Shown here: positions 6,160 through 9,069 of the stretch, one piece after another
How positions within the stretch are numbered: the first letter of the stretch is position 1
How the letters are laid out: each line of letters begins with the position of its first letter
Source: COE1 sp963596435
GTDB taxonomy: Bacteria > Bacillota > Clostridia > Lachnospirales > Lachnospiraceae
Length of the DNA: 9,069 nucleotides
Direction: 5' to 3'
NCBI GenBank assembly: GCA_963596435.1
Contig: CAVBMG010000108.1
Location: 1 to 9,069, forward strand
The notes under the pieces: generated by a model
Databases searched by the model: none
Told to the model about the DNA's origin: nothing
What the model saw: only the letters and a program-made list of their open reading frames with translations
Program-made: the position numbers and the translations under genes

Positions 6160-6164
6160 TCCTT
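6160..6164 (-). promoter_or_regulatory. Ribosome binding site that sets the EcfT start
   Basis: AAGGA (within AAAAAGGAAT) lies 8 bases before the ATG at 6149-6151. The upstream in-frame ATG at 6179-6181 has no such site and would be occluded by the 6176-6198 stem. Confidence 0.7.
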
Positions 6165-6175
6165 TTTACCGAAAA

Positions 6176-6198
6176 GGGCATAGGATATTCCTATGCCC
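6176..6198 (-). terminator. Intercistronic hairpin between S component and EcfT (attenuator-like)
   Basis: Perfect 10-bp arms, GGGCATAGGA (6176-6185) and its complement (6189-6198), surround a 3-base loop. On the minus strand the stem is followed by UUUUCGG, a short U-run, so it could act as a partial terminator, an mRNA-processing barrier or a 3'-end stabiliser for the upstream transcript. It lies between the S-component stop (6223) and the EcfT ribosome binding site (6160-6164). Confidence 0.6.
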
Positions 6199-6222
6199 CC
6201 TTGTCCTCTGAAATCCCCGTTA

Positions 6223-6825
6223 TTAATCAAGGCTCTCAATCTTATTATCTGCTTCGTACAAAGATGTAAGTTTCTTTGGCAGAGCAAGCATAATAAAGTA
6301 AACAACAATGACTGTAATCAGCTTATCGGGTACATCTACCACAACTTCATCCAGGAAAGAACCTAACCATACGGGCATGTTATTTGCCTGTGTCACTGCA
6401 AATAATGCATCGCCCCAGACATTACCTGTTGTACCACCCCAGAATATAACATTCAGTGGAGTTGAGATTACTACAGCTGCAAGTCCTGCTGCACAGGCTG
6501 TCAGCAATGACTTGGGAAAAGACTCCATAAATCCAAGTCTTGCCATAATACCGGCTGCAATACCAATACCCAGACTGGTGAACAGGTAAATAATCGTAAT
6601 ATTATCACCAATGATCAGACCATATACCAGGTTATTGATTGCGCCACACAGACCGCCAATGATCGGGCCTCCCAATACTGCACCGATGCAGGTTCCAATT
6701 GCATCAAGCCATAAAGGAAGCTTCAATGCAGAGGCAAACATCTTTCCCAGGAAATTGATTCCAATACAGACAGGAATCAAAACAATGGTTGCTGCGTTCC
6801 ATTTTGTTGCAAATATCTTTTTCAT
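6223..6825 (-). CDS. ECF transporter S component, substrate unassigned
   Basis: Integral membrane substrate-binding subunit of the ECF importer. The 200-residue protein has about six hydrophobic segments (near 11-32, 40-57, 60-92, 104-128, 150-162 and 166-184). It has small-residue-rich helices such as IGAVLGGPIIGGLCGAIN (47-64), typical of S components, and normal length for the group. The start has an AAAGG/GTAGG region just upstream and lies 9 bases after the phosphorylase stop, so both belong to one transcript. The ligand cannot be read from motifs that I recognise. The adjacent nucleoside phosphorylase suggests a nucleoside or base-containing compound, and the cysteine hydrolase would be consistent with an amide- or ureide-bearing ligand. 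These are context inferences only. Confidence 0.87.
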   Translation of the reverse strand: MKKIFATKWNAATIVLIPVCIGINFLGKMFASALKLPLWLDAIGTCIGAVLGGPIIGGLCGAINNLVYGLIIGDNITIIYLFTSLGIGIAAGIMARLGFMESFPKSLLTACAAGLAAVVISTPLNVIFWGGTTGNVWGDALFAVTQANNMPVWLGSFLDEVVVDVPDKLITVIVVYFIMLALPKKLTSLYEADNKIESLD

Positions 6826-6834
6826 AATAAGTAC

Positions 6835-7584
6835 CTACCTTTCTGTAGTGCTTTTATTTATCCTTACAAACGCTTCAAGCGCTGTCAGAATCTCATTTTT
6901 TTCTCCCTGTGAGGCCATATTCTCCCCATCTGTATAGTGATTGATCTGTTCCTGCAGATCATCCTCGCTTGCAACCACAACATTTAATATAGAAGCGCAT
7001 TTTACACCACGTAATCTGCCTGCAACATACAAGGCTGCCGTCTCCATATCGGATGCAATAATGCCTTTCTTCTTCCAGTATGCATATATCTCATCCTTTT
7101 CATCCGTATAGAAGCTGTCGTGCGTTCTGGCAATTCCTATATGATATGGCACCTGGATACTCTCTACTGCATCTTTGCATGCTGCCAGCAAAGAAAAATC
7201 AGCAACAGCAGGATAACCATCTTCTATGTAAGTCCTTGAAGTACCGTCATTTCTGACCGTTCCATTGACAAGGATCAGATCTCCTACATGGATTCCCCTC
7301 TGAAGAGCACCGCAGCTTCCGATTCGTATCATATGACTGACTCCGAGTTTTGCCAGTTCTTCGACTGCAACTGCTGTACTCGGTCCACCAAGTCCGGTAG
7401 ACAATGCCATAACACGGACTCCCTTGTAGAATCCTCGCAAAGAACGAAATTCCCTGTTATACGCCAGCTCCTCCACCTGATCCAGATGGGTGGCAATCCT
7501 GTCCAGTCTCGCCGGATCTCCCGGTAACAATGCATAGGGCGCTGTCATTTTCTCATCCAGTAATATATGAGGCATCACAGCCAT
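6835..7584 (-). CDS. Nucleoside phosphorylase, uridine-phosphorylase-like, altered base pocket
   Basis: Cytosolic enzyme of the NP-I family, which splits a nucleoside with phosphate into base and (deoxy)ribose-1-phosphate. Numbered from the first ATG of the frame: LLPGDPARL (21-29) supplies phosphate ligands including Arg28; NREF (45-48) gives the neighbouring-subunit Arg; STGLGGPSTAVAVEEL (64-79) is the family signature; IRIGSCGA (88-95) contains Arg89; DMETAALY (181-188) contains the ribose-binding Met-Glu. The closest pattern known to me is E. coli Udp, but the Gln-x-Arg pair that reads uracil there (FYPGQERY) is FYTDEKDE here. Base specificity is therefore probably different, and neither udp nor deoD is assigned. 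AGGAGG (7593-7598) is only 2 bases from the first ATG but 8 from the third codon, so ATG 7582-7584 is chosen (249 residues). It is first in the operon with the ECF transporter. Confidence 0.9.
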   Translation of the reverse strand: MAVMPHILLDEKMTAPYALLPGDPARLDRIATHLDQVEELAYNREFRSLRGFYKGVRVMALSTGLGGPSTAVAVEELAKLGVSHMIRIGSCGALQRGIHVGDLILVNGTVRNDGTSRTYIEDGYPAVADFSLLAACKDAVESIQVPYHIGIARTHDSFYTDEKDEIYAYWKKKGIIASDMETAALYVAGRLRGVKCASILNVVVASEDDLQEQINHYTDGENMASQGEKNEILTALEAFVRINKSTTER

Positions 7585-7592
7585 AGTCATTT

Positions 7593-7598
7593 CCTCCT
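7593..7598 (-). promoter_or_regulatory. Ribosome binding site that sets the phosphorylase start
   Basis: A consensus AGGAGG on the minus strand. The spacing is 8 bases to the ATG at 7582-7584 and only 2 bases to the ATG at 7588-7590, so the inner start is favoured. Confidence 0.75.
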
Positions 7599-7621
7599 GT
7601 TATCTTATGTCTATTATCCTT

Positions 7622-7649
7622 ATCATACTACATTTTTCACATTTTACAA
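7622..7649 (-). promoter_or_regulatory. Promoter of the phosphorylase-ECF operon
   Basis: TTGTAA (7644-7649) and TATGAT (7622-7627) are separated by 16 bases on the minus strand. These match 4/6 and 5/6 positions of the sigma-A consensus. The leader would be only about 30 bases, so there is no room for a riboswitch before the phosphorylase. Confidence 0.55.
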
Positions 7650-7687
7650 AGAACATTCTTTCATAATCACTGAAAATAAGCGAAGAA

Positions 7688-7713
7688 AAGTCACTGAAAA
7701 ATAACAGTGACTT
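7688..7713 (-). terminator. Terminator after the amidohydrolase
   Basis: AAGTCACTG (7688-7696) and its complement (7705-7713) form a perfect 9-bp stem with an 8-base loop, starting 12 bases after the amidohydrolase stop. In minus-strand RNA it is followed by UUCUUCGCUUAUUUUC, a broken U-rich tail. It separates the amidohydrolase from the phosphorylase operon. Confidence 0.65.
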
Positions 7714-7725
7714 CTCAAATTTGCT

Positions 7726-8988
7726 CTATGACAGCGTATTTTTATATACTTTTCCATCTTTCATAATAAGCTGTATATTATTTACATCATACAAAAGATC
7801 CAGATCTTCTACGGGATTTCCCTGAATAATCAATATGTCTGCAAAGGACCCCTTCTTCAAGACGCCAATCTCTCCTTCCGGATAGGGATTCTGATATGTA
7901 GTCAGTTTTATCAGATCATTCACATTACCTGTTGCTGATACAATGCCTTTATAGCTTCCGAAGCGTTTCTTGTATTCTTTGAAATCCAGTCCCTGTCTTG
8001 GCTCATAATCAGGATATGTGACCATCATATCTGTTCCAAACAGTATCTTTAAATCATACTTGTTAATCAGCTCTGTTGTGTAAGCAGTTCTGGATTTCAC
8101 ATCATTTGCACCCGGCTTCTTCTTTTTATAGCTTACATAATCAGCATAGGGGCCCATATGGTTCCACTTGATCTCTTCTTCTGTAAACTGTGGCATTGGT
8201 GTCACAAAGACATCCTCTGCCTGTATCATTCTGGCTGTTTCTTCATCCATGGCATGTGCGTGTTCAAGACTTTTTACGCCGGCTTTTATTGCTCTTTTCA
8301 TACATTCAGGTGTATACAGATGTGCCATAACATAAGTGCCATAATCTGCTGTTGCATCTACAATGGCTTTCATTTCTTCATATGTGAACTGTACTGTTGC
8401 AACCGGATCATGCTCCGAAGACATTCCACCACCAGCCATTATCTTGATCTGTGAAGCTCCACGATAGAACTGTTCCCTCACTGCTCTTAGAACCTCTGGC
8501 ACACCGTCTGCCAACACTCCTGAGGAAGGTATTCTGTACTGAATATCCCTGTTTCTTTTCCTCTCATCATTGTCTCCATGTCCGCAGGTCTGACTGATAT
8601 AGGCATTACTGGGATAGATTCTTGGTCCATCAACAAGCCCCTCATCAATTGCCTGTTTCAGACCTACTGTAATTCCACCTGCATCCCTGACTGTCGTAAT
8701 GCCATGCGCCAGAAGCTTCGCTGTGATACGTGGTGTCAGAACCAGACTGTATTCCAGATTGTTGTGTCCCTGATAGTCTGTGATCCTGCCAAGATGCACA
8801 TGGGTGTCTGTAAGCCCCGGTATTGCATACTGGTTCCTGCCATCTATTACTTCATCAAAATTATCCTCTGAGATTTCACCTGTACTTATCTCCGTCACCA
8901 GATTGTCCTCAATGACGATGTAATGATGCTCCAGTAATTCTCTGTTTTTTCCATCAAATACATTTACATTCTTAATTAGTTTTCTCAT
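7726..8988 (-). CDS. Metal-dependent amidohydrolase, imidazolonepropionase/prolidase-like
   Basis: A 420-residue cytosolic hydrolase of the amidohydrolase superfamily with no signal peptide. Seen: an N-terminal beta-sandwich part (KLIKNVNVFDG, then GLTDTHVHLG with metal ligands His63 and His65), Lys182 in QIKIMAGGGMS (the carboxylated-lysine position), His223 (MAHLYT), His243 (LEHAHAM), Asp320 (FGTDMM) and a C-terminal GSFADILII strand typical of the fold. The full binuclear ligand set H-x-H, K, H, H, D is intact. Family knowledge: the nearest described group contains Xaa-Pro and Xaa-Arg/Lys dipeptidases of the Sgx9260/Cc2672 type and imidazolonepropionase-related enzymes. The exact substrate is not decided, since small peptides or cyclic amides both fit. 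The ribosome binding site is modest (AGGA about 12 bases before the ATG, in an AT-rich leader). It is a single-gene unit ended by the 7688-7713 hairpin. Confidence 0.9.
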   Translation of the reverse strand: MRKLIKNVNVFDGKNRELLEHHYIVIEDNLVTEISTGEISEDNFDEVIDGRNQYAIPGLTDTHVHLGRITDYQGHNNLEYSLVLTPRITAKLLAHGITTVRDAGGITVGLKQAIDEGLVDGPRIYPSNAYISQTCGHGDNDERKRNRDIQYRIPSSGVLADGVPEVLRAVREQFYRGASQIKIMAGGGMSSEHDPVATVQFTYEEMKAIVDATADYGTYVMAHLYTPECMKRAIKAGVKSLEHAHAMDEETARMIQAEDVFVTPMPQFTEEEIKWNHMGPYADYVSYKKKKPGANDVKSRTAYTTELINKYDLKILFGTDMMVTYPDYEPRQGLDFKEYKKRFGSYKGIVSATGNVNDLIKLTTYQNPYPEGEIGVLKKGSFADILIIQGNPVEDLDLLYDVNNIQLIMKDGKVYKNTLS

Positions 8989-9043
8989 TTATTTTTATAT
9001 TCCTACTATTCTGATATGGATTATATGTTTTTTTATATCTGAA

Positions 9044-9049
9044 ATTATA
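9044..9049 (-). promoter_or_regulatory. Possible -10 box for the amidohydrolase gene
   Basis: A perfect TATAAT on the minus strand lies about 55 bases upstream of the start codon. A -35 box at normal spacing would fall at or beyond the right edge, so the promoter cannot be confirmed. A second TATAAT at 9020-9025 lacks a suitable -35. Confidence 0.3.
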
Positions 9050-9069
9050 CAATCAGTGTACAGTATTGT

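Noticed and set aside
6835..7584. Naming the phosphorylase udp
   Set aside because: Overall similarity is clear, but the uracil-recognition Gln and Arg are replaced by acidic residues.
7667..7703. Direct repeat TCACTGAAAATAA / TCACTGAAAAATAA downstream of the amidohydrolase
   Set aside because: There are only two short AT-rich copies, one of which is part of the terminator stem; no spacer structure suggests CRISPR, and iteron-type function is unsupported.

Overview
The window reads as part of a low- to mid-GC Firmicute chromosome, most likely a gut Clostridia (Lachnospiraceae-like). The reasons are strong AGGAGG-type ribosome binding sites, an ECF-type vitamin/nucleoside transporter, a family 1 carbohydrate-binding lipoprotein, and the protein families present. 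This placement is an inference from style, not a database match. All nine supported genes lie on the minus strand, so transcription runs from high to low coordinates. Gene spacing is tight, and no gene-free stretch exceeds about 200 bases. No tRNA, rRNA, CRISPR array or transposase was seen.

Layout in the direction of transcription. (1) 8988-7726 encodes a cytosolic metal-dependent amidohydrolase, followed by a hairpin terminator near 7688-7713. (2) A promoter at 7622-7649 starts a compact operon: a uridine-phosphorylase-like nucleoside phosphorylase (7584-6835), an ECF transporter S component (6825-6223), an intercistronic hairpin (6176-6198), EcfT (6151-5381), a fused double ATPase EcfA (5377-3692) and an isochorismatase-fold cysteine hydrolase (3669-3028). 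Together these look like an importer for a small ligand, plausibly a nucleoside or a related base-containing compound, with two enzymes that process it. (3) The operon continues without a gap into three AT-rich genes. These are a DUF3990 protein with an ADP-ribosyltransferase-like motif set (3035-2382), a 139-residue protein of unknown function (2374-1955), and a NADAR-family protein (1958-1485), ending at a hairpin (1413-1441). (4) A good sigma-A-type promoter (1324-1352) drives a separate sugar-type solute-binding lipoprotein (1290-28), which ends inside palindromic DNA at the window edge.

The item of most interest is the DUF3990 / 139-aa / NADAR trio. The DUF3990 fold is related to ADP-ribosyltransferases, and some NADAR proteins remove ADP-ribose from guanine in nucleic acid. 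The trio is therefore best read as a candidate ADP-ribosylation toxin-antitoxin or phage-defence module with an enzymatic reversal arm and an extra small partner. It is translationally coupled, much more AT-rich than its neighbours, and preceded by two adjacent perfect dyads (3055-3074 and 3078-3095) within 60 bases of the toxin start. It appears to have been inserted at the end of a metabolic operon.

Four starts were moved inward to ATG codons with better ribosome binding sites (phosphorylase, EcfT, cysteine hydrolase, 139-aa protein); the reasons are in the entries.
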